Part shown: piece after piece, positions 1-8,044 of the stretch
Layout: each line of letters begins with the position of its first letter
Numbering within the stretch: the stretch's first letter is position 1
Source of the DNA: Aquamicrobium defluvii
GTDB taxonomy: Bacteria > Pseudomonadota > Alphaproteobacteria > Rhizobiales > Rhizobiaceae
Length of the DNA stretch: 64,000 nt
Direction of reading: 5' to 3'
Assembly: GCF_004363725.1 (NCBI RefSeq)
Contig: NZ_SNZF01000004.1
Location: 43,501 to 107,500, forward strand
Made by a program: the position numbers and the translations under genes
Notes under the pieces: generated by a model
Told to the model about the DNA's origin: nothing
Database searches by the model: none
Seen by the model: only the letters and a program-made list of their open reading frames with translations

Positions 1-762
1 GGCCTGATGGACTTCGACGTGCTCGTTTTCACGCCATTTGCCCCGCGCGACATTGAAGGCGAATTTCAGCACCTCGCCGCGCGTCTGCGCGGCGCTGACG
101 TAGATGCCCAGAACGCCGCCGGCAGGGTCGTCGGCATAGGGAAGGTGGCCTTCCCCGAACAGGTTGTTGGTGATGCCGATCGCGCTGGCGCGGGCTTCGA
201 GCCCGGTATCGCCGATCACAAGTGTGACGTCGATTTTCGGCGGGTCCACAAGAGTGGTCCATGCGGCCCTGAACGAAGCGCCGATCTTGCCGAGCCTTGA
301 AGCGAATTCCATCTTGTCGCGCAGGTGAATCATGCGCGCATGCATGCCTACCGAGAACTGATGGATAAAGGGCTTGCCATTGGCGCTGGCCATATCCACT
401 GCCTTTAACTTCCCGGTGGCGAAGGCATCTATCGCGTCATCAAGCGACTGGGGAATGCCAAGGCCTCTCGCAAACAGGTTCATGGTCCCGGCCGGCAATA
501 CCGCCAGAGCCTTCTTCCTGCCCATCAGGCGTGCCGCAGCCGCCGATACGGTTCCGTCGCCTCCGCCTGCGAGGATGACATCCATGCCGCGTCTGGCGAT
601 GGCTTCATCGACCGCATCGGGCATGGCGTCGCCGGAGACGATGTCGATATCCAGGCGGTGGCCGGCCGCTTCGAGGGCTTGTTCCATGCGTGAGCACAAC
701 GCGTCGAGATCCGTGGTGCGAAGCGTGCCGCCGTCCTTGTTGAGCACTGCGAAAAACCGCAT
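1..762 (-). CDS. Diacylglycerol kinase family lipid kinase (3' part beyond window)
   Basis: Member of the DAGK_cat lipid/sphingosine kinase family, which phosphorylates diacylglycerol or related lipids with ATP at the membrane. The first 254 residues are visible; the C-terminus lies beyond base 1. The glycine-rich nucleotide-binding motif GGGDGTVS is at residues 66-73, and PAGTMNLFAR at 90-99 matches the family's P-x-GT-x-N-x-FAR motif. The start is the ATG at 760-762, preceded by a purine-rich AGAGG. The true substrate cannot be read from the sequence. It is divergent from the PRC-barrel gene. Confidence 0.85.
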   Translation of the reverse strand, partial: MRFFAVLNKDGGTLRTTDLDALCSRMEQALEAAGHRLDIDIVSGDAMPDAVDEAIARRGMDVILAGGGDGTVSAAAARLMGRKKALAVLPAGTMNLFARGLGIPQSLDDAIDAFATGKLKAVDMASANGKPFIHQFSVGMHARMIHLRDKMEFASRLGKIGASFRAAWTTLVDPPKIDVTLVIGDTGLEARASAIGITNNLFGEGHLPYADDPAGGVLGIYVSAAQTRGEVLKFAFNVARGKWRENEHVEVHQA

Positions 763-892
763 GTCGAAGCCTCTGCCTGTACGGGAAAACACGGCCTTGC
801 CGGCATTAAGAAACGCCGCCCAGAACGATGGGGGCGGCGATAGGTTCCCGCATGCCATTCAAATTTGACGGGTAAAAACAGCCTCAAAATTC

Positions 893-917
893 GGAACCGG
901 AGCGGGGAAGGGGCGTT
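893..917 (+). promoter_or_regulatory. Probable EcfG (general stress sigma factor) promoter
   Basis: GGAAC at 893-897 and CGTT at 914-917 are separated by 16 bases. This is an exact match to the alphaproteobacterial sigma-EcfG consensus GGAAC-N16/17-CGTT. It lies about 85 bases before the start of the PRC-barrel gene on the same strand. PRC-barrel genes are commonly in the general stress regulon of Rhizobiales, so context agrees. No transcript data support it here. Confidence 0.6.
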
Positions 918-1002
918 GTCCAACAGCAAACACGCTGCGGCCCCACGACGTCCGCGGTTATGCGCAAGGTCCATGAGACCGGAACATACGAGGAGAAACA
1001 TC

Positions 1003-2298
1003 ATGATCCGCAAGCTTCTTGCAACGACTGCGCTCGCGTCGCTGATGGTTGCCGGCGCAATGGCGCAGGAAACCACGGCCCCGGCGCCATCCGGCGCGCC
1101 TGCGATGGAACAGCCGGCAGCGCCGGTGGTCCGGGCTGACGGCCATCTCGTTTCCAACATCATCGGCGAATCCGTCTACAACGGAACCGGCGACGAAGCG
1201 CAGAACATCGGCAAGGTCAGCGATCTCGTTCTGGACAAGGACGGCAACGTCCAGTCCGCCATTATCGGCGTAGGTGGGTTCCTTGGGATCGGCGCCAAGG
1301 ACGTGGCCTTCGAATTCGGCAAAATGCAATGGGCAGAACGCGACGGCGACCGCTGGCTGATCGCCGCCACGACCAGGGAGCAGCTGGAAGCCCAGCCGGC
1401 GTTCGATTCCACGCCTTACAAACCGGCAATGCCGGTTGCGGAGGCTCCCGGCGTGGCGCCGACCGACGGCACCGCTTCGGACACGACTGCCGAGGCGCCG
1501 GCTGCGGAATTGCAGACAGCGCCCGCCGAACCTGCGCCGGCGATCGAGCCTGCCGATGGCAGCCTCGCCTCGCTGATCATCGGTGAGAGCGTCTACAACG
1601 GCACCGGGGATGAGGCCCAGGATATCGGCAAGGTCAACGACGTGGTGCTTTCGGGTGCCGGCAAGGCGGAATCGCTGGTAATCGGCGTCGGCGGCTTCCT
1701 CGGTATCGGCCAGAAGAACGTCGCCTTCGACTTCGGCAATGCCGAATGGGCGGAGCGCGATGGCGACCGCTGGCTGGTGGTGGACGCCACCAGGGAGTCA
1801 CTGGAAGCGTTGCCCGACTTCGACCGCCGGGCCTATGACGTGGCGCCAGCCGCTTCCGCCGACACTTCCGGAGCCGCGCCTGCGGTAACGCCGACTGCCG
1901 ATACGGCAACCGACACGGAAGCCCCGACCGATGCGACCGAGACTGCCGCAATCGACAAGTCGGCGCTGACCGAGGTGCAGATGACGGACATGACGGCCAA
2001 GGATCTTGAAGGGACGACCGTCTATGGCGCCGACGACGCCAGGGTGGGAGACATCGGCGATGCCGTGCTCACCCCCGACGGGCAGGTCGATGCCGTGATC
2101 ATCGATGTCGGTGGCTTCCTCGGTATAGGCTCGAAGCCGGTGGCCGTCGGTATGGACACATTCAGGGTGATGGCCGACAAGGACGGCAGGAAATATCTCT
2201 ACACCGAGTTCACCAGGGAGCAGCTTGAGGCGCATCCCGCATATGACAAGGAAACCTATGCCGCCAATCGCGAACAGCAAAGGCTGATGGTGCGATAA
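1003..2298 (+). CDS. Exported protein with three PRC-barrel domains
   Basis: 431-residue protein of unknown precise role. Residues 1-21 form a signal peptide ending in AMAQ, so it should be exported. Three homologous PRC-barrel units follow at about 50-136, 188-278 and 333-416, each with a conserved VGGFLGIG-type turn (residues 90, 229 and 369). Acidic Ala/Pro/Thr-rich linkers separate them. Units 1 and 2 are nearly identical in parts (both contain IIGESVYNGTGDEAQ), indicating recent internal duplication. The ATG at 1003 was chosen because AGGAG lies 10 bases upstream and the signal peptide begins there; the open frame extends back to 865 without further support. A probable EcfG promoter precedes it, suggesting a stress-induced envelope protein. 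Confidence 0.85.
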   Translation: MIRKLLATTALASLMVAGAMAQETTAPAPSGAPAMEQPAAPVVRADGHLVSNIIGESVYNGTGDEAQNIGKVSDLVLDKDGNVQSAIIGVGGFLGIGAKDVAFEFGKMQWAERDGDRWLIAATTREQLEAQPAFDSTPYKPAMPVAEAPGVAPTDGTASDTTAEAPAAELQTAPAEPAPAIEPADGSLASLIIGESVYNGTGDEAQDIGKVNDVVLSGAGKAESLVIGVGGFLGIGQKNVAFDFGNAEWAERDGDRWLVVDATRESLEALPDFDRRAYDVAPAASADTSGAAPAVTPTADTATDTEAPTDATETAAIDKSALTEVQMTDMTAKDLEGTTVYGADDARVGDIGDAVLTPDGQVDAVIIDVGGFLGIGSKPVAVGMDTFRVMADKDGRKYLYTEFTREQLEAHPAYDKETYAANREQQRLMVR

Positions 2299-2318
2299 GG
2301 CTTCGGTTCCTAAGCAGG

Positions 2319-2353
2319 GAAAGGGCCCCGTCTTTTCAGGCGCGGGCCTTTTT
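2319..2353 (+). terminator. Probable intrinsic terminator after the PRC-barrel gene
   Basis: An AAAGGGCCC arm and a GGGCCTTTTT arm form an imperfect hairpin (one bulged G), followed by five Ts, starting about 20 bases after the stop codon. Confidence 0.5.
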
Positions 2354-2474
2354 CATCGCCTTTACGGGATGGCTTGCACTCCCCATATCGGGGCTGGCTT
2401 GACCTCGCGGTCCGAAGCGTATTTCCGTAGTGGAATCCGCCGGAACTGCGCAATGTAATGCGAGGAGCATCGGA

Positions 2475-2774
2475 ATGAGCGAACAGCTTCCGGAAATCGA
2501 ACTGGAGGAAAGCGGCTCGAAAGGGCGCTATGTGCTGCGCGGGCCGGATGGCGCCGAAGCGGAACTGACCTTCACCAGGGTTGGAGACAAGCAGCTTATC
2601 ATCGATCATACCGGCGTGCCGGATGCATTTCGGGGGCAGGGGGCCGGGTTGCGGCTGGTCAGCCGCGCTGTGGAAGACGCACGCACCTCGGGCAGGAAAA
2701 TCATTCCGCTTTGTCCTTTCGCGGCGGCACAGTTCCGCCGGCACCCCGAATGGGCGGATGTATTGAAGCAGTAA
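2475..2774 (+). CDS. Small GNAT-like N-acetyltransferase (YjdJ/COG2388 type), copy 1
   Basis: 99-residue single-domain GNAT-like protein of the YjdJ type; substrate unknown. The acetyl-CoA loop is visible as FRGQGAG, followed by LVSRAVEDAR and the conserved C-terminal block IIPLCPFAAAQFRRHPEW. The ATG at 2475 follows AGGAGC with proper spacing; an in-frame upstream start at 2430 lacks this. A close paralogue starts 14 bases downstream, so the two are probably co-transcribed tandem duplicates. Confidence 0.8.
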   Translation: MSEQLPEIELEESGSKGRYVLRGPDGAEAELTFTRVGDKQLIIDHTGVPDAFRGQGAGLRLVSRAVEDARTSGRKIIPLCPFAAAQFRRHPEWADVLKQ

Positions 2775-2788
2775 GAGCAGGGTTGGCC

Positions 2789-3079
2789 ATGGAAACGGAA
2801 ATCCGGAATGTCGAGAATGGCGGCGAGGGCCGCTATGTGCTGGCCATGCCGGACGGCGAGGAAGCTTATCTGACCTATGTGCGCAGCGGTCCCGCCCACA
2901 TATCGGTCGACTACAGTTTCGTTCCGCCCTCGGCGCGCGGAAAAGGCGTGGGCGCGCGGCTGGTCGCCCATGCCGTCGAGCATGCGCGCAGCAGCGGCAC
3001 GCGGATTACGCCGGTTTGCGGCTACGTTGCGGCCGAATTCCGCCGCCACAAGGAATGGACGGATGTGCTGGCCCCATAG
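2789..3079 (+). CDS. Small GNAT-like N-acetyltransferase (YjdJ/COG2388 type), copy 2
   Basis: 96-residue paralogue of the preceding gene: the same GRYVL...PDG start, an ARGKGVGARLV acetyl-CoA loop and an ITPVCGYVAAEFRRHKEW tail. The ATG at 2789 follows AGAGCAGGG. The divergence between copies (for example FVPPSARGKG against GVPDAFRGQG) suggests an old duplication. Function is not known for either copy. Confidence 0.8.
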   Translation: METEIRNVENGGEGRYVLAMPDGEEAYLTYVRSGPAHISVDYSFVPPSARGKGVGARLVAHAVEHARSSGTRITPVCGYVAAEFRRHKEWTDVLAP

Positions 3080-3418
3080 CGGCCATTGATGGGCGGCCAT
3101 CGATTGGCAGCCCTCCCATCGCGCCGACCGCACTGTTTCTTAAGTGTTGGGCCCTACAAAGTCAGGCGTGACAAAATGGGAGCAAGATCGGGTGCGCTTT
3201 TCCGCGGCCATCATTGACGAGCGGTCCCGGCGACCCGCAGAGGCGCGGGCACCGGCAGGCACAGCCTTGCTGGCCCGGTCTGTTTTTCTGCCGCAGCTGC
3301 GCAATGCCGGCCGGTTCAGCCTGTCGGCAAGATGCTTCGGCCGGTGGCAGGCGTCCGTCATGCGCCGGCGCTTCGGTCCGGTCGTCGGCCGCCCCAATGT
3401 TGCAGGGCGTTCCCGATA
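3080..3418. other. Intergenic region with a doubtful 91-codon frame
   Basis: No recognised gene. A frame on the plus strand from a GTG at 3144 runs to TAA at 3417-3419, and that stop overlaps the ATG of the next gene as TAATG, which would allow coupling. It has fairly high GC in third codon positions, but no ribosome-binding site and no recognisable similarity. It may be a small hypothetical gene or chance. No promoter or hairpin stands out. Confidence 0.3.
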
Positions 3419-4705
3419 ATGGCCGCCGTTCCGCTGATTGAGGAAACCAGCGGCGGGCCTGCCGGCACGCTGGTTTCCGGGCTGGCGGGACTGGTGCGGG
3501 CGGGCGTGGACCCTTCGCAGCTCGAACTGCTTACGAGCCGTCGTCCGCAACGCACGCTTGCCATCTATCCGGCAATGGCGGGTTTTGAGCTCGTCGACGA
3601 GCTCGATTATCTCGGGGCGCGAACCATCGAGCCGAATGTCTTCTTCAATCCGCGCTTCCTTGCGCCCGCCATGCCGCGTCTGGAAGATCGCGAAGTGCGC
3701 CTTGCGGTCATCCGCGACGGCGATGAATATCGCTCGCGCCTGCGCCTGCTGATGCCGTTTTCCATCGAGCGCCCCAACGTGCCGCTCGGGGTGCCGGTTC
3801 TGCGCGCCTGGTCGAATCCGTTCGGGCCGGTCGGCACGCCGCTGGTCGACCACGACGATCCGCTGGGCGTGCTGGAGGATTTTTTCGGAATACTGGCGCG
3901 GCCGCACCTGCGCATGCCCAGAGTTCTGGTATTGCCGGACATGCGGCTGGAGGGGCCAATGGCGCGCGCCCTGCAATCGACTGCCGAGGCGCTGCAACTC
4001 ACTCTTATCACGACCGACGAGGCCGAGCGGCCGGTGCTGGACAGCGATCTGGACGGCGAAGCCTATCTCAAGGCTTCGCTGCGGCCGCATCATTTCCGCG
4101 AGTTCCGGCGCCTGCGCCGGCGGCTTGAGGAGCTTGGTGCGGTTGCGCACGAGGTCGCGCGCACGCCCGATGAGGTGCGCCCCGCCATGGAGAGCTTCCT
4201 CGCCCTCGAGGCCGCAGGCTGGAAAGGCCGCAAGGGCACGGCGATGACGGTCGACCGCTATCAGGCCGCCTTTGCGCGCGAGGCCGTCCACAGGCTTTCC
4301 GAACGCGACATGTGCCGCATTCATTCGCTCAGGCTCGACGGGCGTGTCGTCGCCAGCCTCGTTGTGTTCGTGGAGCAGGGTGTCGCCTATACGTGGAAGA
4401 CGGCCTATGACGAGAACCTCGCCGCCTTTTCACCGGGCACGCTGCTGATGCTCGACGTTACCCGTCAGCATCTGGAGGATCCCAATATCGACTTCACCGA
4501 TTCCTGCGCGGCGCCCGCTCATCCGGTGATGAGCCGGTTGTGGGCCGAACGGCGGCGCATGGGAACCTTCATCATCGGCCTTACCCCTGCCGCCGACCGT
4601 TCCGCCCGCCAGGCTGCCTCGCAGATGCACCTCTATCGCGAGGCACGCAATGTGATGCGCGGCCTGCGCAACAAGGCCCGCCGCCTCATTCGACGGGGCT
4701 CGTAG
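3419..4705 (+). CDS. BioF2/FemAB-like GNAT-fold acyltransferase
   Basis: 428-residue protein with the Acetyltransf_6 (BioF2-like, FemAB-related) domain in its C-terminal half. Supporting blocks are LKASLRPHHFREFRRLRRRLE, then a run ending FLALEAAGWKGRKGTA, and later LVVFVEQGVAYTWKTAYDE and SPGTLLMLDVTRQHL, all typical of this family. These proteins are linked in related bacteria to polysaccharide or cell-surface modification; the substrate here is unknown. The ATG at 3419 begins MAAVPLIEE; the frame is open to 3332, but the upstream residues look non-coding. The start has only a weak ribosome site. Confidence 0.75.
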   Translation: MAAVPLIEETSGGPAGTLVSGLAGLVRAGVDPSQLELLTSRRPQRTLAIYPAMAGFELVDELDYLGARTIEPNVFFNPRFLAPAMPRLEDREVRLAVIRDGDEYRSRLRLLMPFSIERPNVPLGVPVLRAWSNPFGPVGTPLVDHDDPLGVLEDFFGILARPHLRMPRVLVLPDMRLEGPMARALQSTAEALQLTLITTDEAERPVLDSDLDGEAYLKASLRPHHFREFRRLRRRLEELGAVAHEVARTPDEVRPAMESFLALEAAGWKGRKGTAMTVDRYQAAFAREAVHRLSERDMCRIHSLRLDGRVVASLVVFVEQGVAYTWKTAYDENLAAFSPGTLLMLDVTRQHLEDPNIDFTDSCAAPAHPVMSRLWAERRRMGTFIIGLTPAADRSARQAASQMHLYREARNVMRGLRNKARRLIRRGS

Positions 4706-4820
4706 ACGGGGCGGAGCGGTTTTCCGGCGCAAGCGGTCATACGCTTCCCTGACATTTCCCGGCCTGCGAGACCGTCACACCGGAGCGATGAAGGAAGGGG
4801 TCGTCACGGGATACGCAAAA

Positions 4821-4907
4821 TGGTGCGGGCGGTCGGACTCGAACCGACATATCCGTAAGGACGGCGGATTTTGAGTCCGCTGCGTCTACCAGTTCCGCCA
4901 CGCCCGC
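4821..4907 (-). tRNA. tRNA-Leu, anticodon CAA
   Basis: An 87-base class II tRNA read on the minus strand. The 7-bp acceptor stem GCGGGCG/CGCCCGC is complete, the discriminator is A, and CCA is encoded. The anticodon stem GCGGA/TCCGC closes the loop CTCAAAA, giving anticodon CAA (bases 4871-4873 on the plus strand). There is a long variable arm and a T-loop GGTTCGAGTCC. It decodes UUG. Confidence 0.95.
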
Positions 4908-4952
4908 ACGGTGCCTGACGGCATGAGCAGAAAGCTCATTCCAGCGCGCGGA

Positions 4953-4979
4953 CTATAGGTTCGCGCATTGCTCGTCAAC
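4953..4979 (-). promoter_or_regulatory. Candidate housekeeping promoter of tRNA-Leu
   Basis: On the minus strand GTTGAC (4974-4979) and CTATAG (4953-4958) are separated by 15 bases, about 45 bases upstream of the tRNA 5' end. The elements resemble the rhizobial CTTGAC/CTATAT consensus, but the spacer is two bases shorter than usual, so this is tentative. Confidence 0.35.
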
Positions 4980-5097
4980 TGGTCAATTGCCGGAAGAATG
5001 CGGGAACCGGCGGTGCGCATCAAGCGATCGTGATCCTCGGCCATTGTGCCATCGCAATTTTCTTCTTATGCATGCGGCGCACATTTTGAGGGCCTTC

Positions 5098-5685
5098 ATG
5101 CTTCGCGGACTCTACGACTGGACCCTGTCGCTCGCGGCAAGGAAATCGGCCGAATGGTGGCTGGCCTTCATCGCTTTCGTGGAAAGCTCCGTTTTCCTCG
5201 TGCCTGCGGACGTGCTCTATCTGCCCATGGCGCTGTCGCGGCCGGACCGGGCCTATCGATATGCTCTGGTTGCCACGGTCGCGTCGGTTCTCGGCGGCAT
5301 AGCAGGCTGGTTCCTCGGCCACTACGCCTATGAGGCGCTGGCGAAGCCGGTTCTGGAGTTTTACGGCAAATACGAGCAGTTCGAGGCGCTGCGCCTGTCG
5401 TCCGGCATCGGCTTCATCATCCTGATGCTGGTCACGTCGGGCCTCGCCCATCTGCCGCCGATCAAGGTGGTGACGATCCTGTCGGGCGTCATCGGCGTCA
5501 ATCTGCTGCTGTTTGTCGTACTCGCCATCGTCGCCCGCGGGGCCCGCTTCTTCTTCCTCGCCTGGCTTTTGCGCCGCTATGGCGAACCGATCCGCGAGTT
5601 CATAGAAAAGCGCCTCGGCACAATCGCAGCGGCAGGCGCTGCCGCCCTAATTCTGCTCTACCTTCTGGTCAGATATGCGCACTGA
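5098..5685 (+). CDS. YqaA-family inner membrane protein (DedA/SNARE-associated fold)
   Basis: 195-residue polytopic membrane protein of the YqaA family (COG1238), related to DedA/VTT-domain proteins. The order is a cytoplasmic start, a membrane stretch at WWLAFIAFVESSVFLVPADVL with the family's ES-x-x-x-x-P-AD motif, a glycine-rich segment (GGIAGWFLGHYAYE), two further hydrophobic spans and a C-terminal span. The family's role is not settled; DedA relatives affect lipid scrambling and membrane potential. The ATG at 5098 was chosen for the GAGGG just upstream; a longer start at 5068 is possible. Confidence 0.8.
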   Translation: MLRGLYDWTLSLAARKSAEWWLAFIAFVESSVFLVPADVLYLPMALSRPDRAYRYALVATVASVLGGIAGWFLGHYAYEALAKPVLEFYGKYEQFEALRLSSGIGFIILMLVTSGLAHLPPIKVVTILSGVIGVNLLLFVVLAIVARGARFFFLAWLLRRYGEPIREFIEKRLGTIAAAGAAALILLYLLVRYAH

Positions 5686-5703
5686 CCGTCAGGAATCAGC
5701 CGC

Positions 5704-6237
5704 ATGACCGAAGCCGAAATCGCCGCCGCACAACGCCGGCCGCTCTACACCGCTCTCTTCCTTGCCGCCGCCATGGCAGCGACCGTGGGGACGGCGCTGG
5801 GCTTCCAGTACATAGGCGGATACATTCCCTGCAAGCTTTGCTACGAGCAACGCATTCCATACTATATCGGCGTGCCGCTGATGGTGCTGGCCGCGCTGGC
5901 GGCCTGGCTCAGGATGCCGGCCTGGATCGTGCGCACCCTGCTGGCCGCGGGCGGTCTGCTGATGGCATATGGGCTCTATCTCGGCGTCTATCATTCGGGC
6001 GTCGAGTGGGGCTGGTGGCCCGGCCCGACCGACTGCACCAACATAGCCGGCCCGGTCGACACGGGCGGCAACGGCATACTCGACGCACTCGACCAGTTCG
6101 TGCCGCCGTCCTGCGACAAGGCCGCGCTGCGCATCCTCGGCCTGTCCATGGCCGGCTGGAATGCCATCGCCAGCCTCGTGCTTGCCGCCATCGCCTTCCT
6201 CGGCGCCTTCCGGGGAGTTCCGGCGCGCGGCAGGTGA
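5704..6237 (+). CDS. dsbB: DsbB-family disulfide bond formation protein
   Basis: 177-residue inner-membrane protein that would pass electrons from DsbA-type oxidases to quinone. Four hydrophobic segments are visible. The first periplasmic loop has the redox pair C43-K-L-C46, and the second loop has C111 and C137, matching the four essential cysteines of DsbB. The start lies 18 bases after the YqaA gene, so the two may be co-transcribed. No dsbA is present in the window. Confidence 0.88.
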   Translation: MTEAEIAAAQRRPLYTALFLAAAMAATVGTALGFQYIGGYIPCKLCYEQRIPYYIGVPLMVLAALAAWLRMPAWIVRTLLAAGGLLMAYGLYLGVYHSGVEWGWWPGPTDCTNIAGPVDTGGNGILDALDQFVPPSCDKAALRILGLSMAGWNAIASLVLAAIAFLGAFRGVPARGR

Positions 6238-6292
6238 GGAGGGGCGTGCAGCCGCCTTATCTCCTTGTTCGGGAACCGGATTCATCCACAAG

Positions 6293-6317
6293 CCGGATTC
6301 CACTTTCGGGTCCGATG
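6293..6317 (-). repeat. Partial copy of the interspersed hairpin element
   Basis: Read on the minus strand, these 25 bases (CATCGGACCCGAAAGTGG, then AATCCGG) resemble the first half of the copy at 27917-27966. The second half has decayed. It sits between dsbB and the FMN reductase gene. Confidence 0.5.
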
Positions 6318-6349
6318 TTCTATAGCTTGCCAAACCATCGGGGAACGCC

Positions 6350-6943
6350 ATGACAGCCATTCCGCGCATTCTCGTGTTCGCCGGGTCGGTCCGCAGCGGC
6401 GCCTTCAGCGGCAGGACGGCCGACGCGGCGCAGAAGGCACTTGCCCTTCAGGGCGCCGAGGTGACCCGCATTTCGCTGCTCGACTATCCGCTGCCGATCT
6501 ACGATCAGGACCTCGAGAAGGAAGAAGGCATTCCGCAAAACGCCATGAAGCTGGCGCGGCTGATCGCCAGCCATGACGGCGTGCTGATCGCCACGCCGGA
6601 ATATAACGGTTCCGTGCCGCCACTGCTCAAGAACACGATAGACTGGCTGAGCCGCGTGCGCCGCGACGGGGACAAGGTGCTGAAACCCCTGGCCGGGAAG
6701 GCAGTCGGGTTGTGCTCGTCCTCCGAGGGGCAGTTCGCCGGCATCCGCGCCATCAATCATCTGCGCGCCATTCTGCTGCGCTGCCAGATGGATGTCGTGA
6801 CACCCGAGTGCTCGGTGCCGCGCGGCGGCGAGGCTTTCGACGACAAGGGCGACTTCCGCGACGATCGCCTGCGGCAGACGATGGAGCGCGTGACAAGCGC
6901 GCTCATCGAACAGACTGCACTTTCAGCAAGGATGCAAGGATGA
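6350..6943 (+). CDS. NADPH-dependent FMN reductase family protein
   Basis: 197-residue flavodoxin-fold oxidoreductase (FMN_red family; chromate/quinone/azo reductase type). FMN phosphate-binding loop [11 protein letters not shown] lies at residues 12-22, and the family signature [20 protein letters not shown] at about 81-100. Such enzymes reduce quinones or FMN with NAD(P)H in the cytoplasm; the substrate is unknown. The start follows GGGGA. It overlaps pyrF by four bases (ATGA), indicating translational coupling. Confidence 0.85.
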   Translation: MTAIPRILVFAGSVRSGAFSGRTADAAQKALALQGAEVTRISLLDYPLPIYDQDLEKEEGIPQNAMKLARLIASHDGVLIATPEYNGSVPPLLKNTIDWLSRVRRDGDKVLKPLAGKAVGLCSSSEGQFAGIRAINHLRAILLRCQMDVVTPECSVPRGGEAFDDKGDFRDDRLRQTMERVTSALIEQTALSARMQG

Positions 6944-7641
6944 CCGAAACCCGCGAGATGAAGGACCACCTGATCGTGGGACTGGACGTGCCGGGCGTGG
7001 CGGAGGCCGCGAAGGTGGTGCGCGATCTGGAGGGCGTCGTGTCCTTCTACAAGATCGGGTATCAGCTCGCCTTCGCGGGTGGGCTGGACTTCGCCCGCGA
7101 ACTCGCCGCTTCGGGGAACAAGGTGTTCCTCGACATGAAGTTGCTCGACATAGACAACACCGTTGCCAAAGGCGTGGAGAACATCGTGCGCATGGGTGTC
7201 TCCATGCTGACGCTGCACGCCTACCCCAAGGCCATGCGGGCGGCGGTGGAGGCAGCGCGCGGCAGCGATCTGTGCCTGCTCGGCGTCACTGTGCTGACCT
7301 CGATGGACGAGCAGGACGTGATTGAGGCCGGCTACGAGTTCGATCCGCACACGCTGGTGCTGCGGCGGGCCGAGCAGGCGCTGCATGCCGGCATGGGCGG
7401 CATTGTCTGCTCCGCGCAGGAAACCGAGGCCGTGCGCCGGATCGTCGGCCCCGACATGGCGGTGGTGACGCCGGGCATCCGGCCGGCGGGCGCGGACCAT
7501 GGCGACCAGAAGCGTGTCGTCACGCCGCGCGAAGCCATGCGCAACGGCTCCAGCCATCTGGTCGTGGGGCGTCCGATCATCGGAGCGGTTGACAGGCGGG
7601 CCGCGGCACAGGCTATTCTGGACGACATGCGCGCTGCCTGA
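6940..7641 (+). CDS. pyrF: Orotidine 5'-phosphate decarboxylase
   Basis: Catalyses the last step of UMP synthesis (OMP to UMP + CO2). It has 233 residues, as is usual for bacterial PyrF. The catalytic set is present: D16 (GLDV), K38 (FYKIG) and the D65-x-K67-x-x-D70 motif (FLDMKLLD); the phosphate-binding PGIRPAG and GRPI blocks are near the C-terminus. The ATG at 6940 overlaps the FMN reductase stop and is preceded by AAGGA. Confidence 0.95.
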   Translation: MTETREMKDHLIVGLDVPGVAEAAKVVRDLEGVVSFYKIGYQLAFAGGLDFARELAASGNKVFLDMKLLDIDNTVAKGVENIVRMGVSMLTLHAYPKAMRAAVEAARGSDLCLLGVTVLTSMDEQDVIEAGYEFDPHTLVLRRAEQALHAGMGGIVCSAQETEAVRRIVGPDMAVVTPGIRPAGADHGDQKRVVTPREAMRNGSSHLVVGRPIIGAVDRRAAAQAILDDMRAA

Positions 7642-7677
7642 GCGCGACGCTGAAATTACCGGAGGAAATTCGCCATC

Positions 7678-7965
7678 ATGCCCAAGGGATACTGGATCGC
7701 CCGCGTCGATATTCGCGATCCCGAGCGTTACAAGGATTATGTTGCCGCCGCCAGGGTGGCTTTCGAGCGTTTCGGGGCGAAGTTCCTTGCGCGTGGCGGC
7801 AATCACGAAGCGGCCGAGGGCCCCGGTCGCGCCCGCAACGTCATCATCGAATTCGATTCGCTCGCGACCGCGCAGGAATGCTATCACTCGCCGGAATATC
7901 AGATCGCCGCCGCCATCCGCCAGCAGGTGGCCGATGGCGAGATCGTTCTGGTGGAAGGCGCCTGA
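7678..7965 (+). CDS. DUF1330 domain protein
   Basis: 95-residue dimeric alpha+beta-barrel-type protein of the DUF1330 family, function unknown. Family features are the GYWIARVDIRDPERYKDY start, FLARGGNHEAAEG and IIEFDSLATAQECYHSPEYQ. A strong GGAGGAAA precedes the ATG. It lies 36 bases behind pyrF and is probably in the same transcript, ending at the terminator at about 8000. Confidence 0.9.
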   Translation: MPKGYWIARVDIRDPERYKDYVAAARVAFERFGAKFLARGGNHEAAEGPGRARNVIIEFDSLATAQECYHSPEYQIAAAIRQQVADGEIVLVEGA

Positions 7966-7986
7966 GCGGCGGACTTCCCGCGCTTT

Positions 7987-8028
7987 AAAAAATGCCGCAG
8001 TCCGGTTCGGACCCGCGGCATTTTTTTT
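7987..8028. terminator. Bidirectional intrinsic terminator
   Basis: The arms AAAAAATGCCGC and GCGGCATTTTTT form a long hairpin with an A-run on one side and a T-run on the other. It separates the convergent DUF1330 gene (plus) and hslU (minus) and can serve both. Confidence 0.9.
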
Positions 8029-8044
8029 GTGCGGTTCCCCACGC

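Noticed and set aside
525..1163. A 212-codon minus-strand frame across the divergent spacer
   Set aside because: It covers the kinase start in the wrong frame and the PRC-barrel signal peptide. The kinase motifs GGGDG and PAGTMNLFAR are in another frame starting at 762.
7987..8028. The long hairpin considered as a repeat element
   Set aside because: A and T runs on both sides and the position between convergent genes identify it as a bidirectional terminator.
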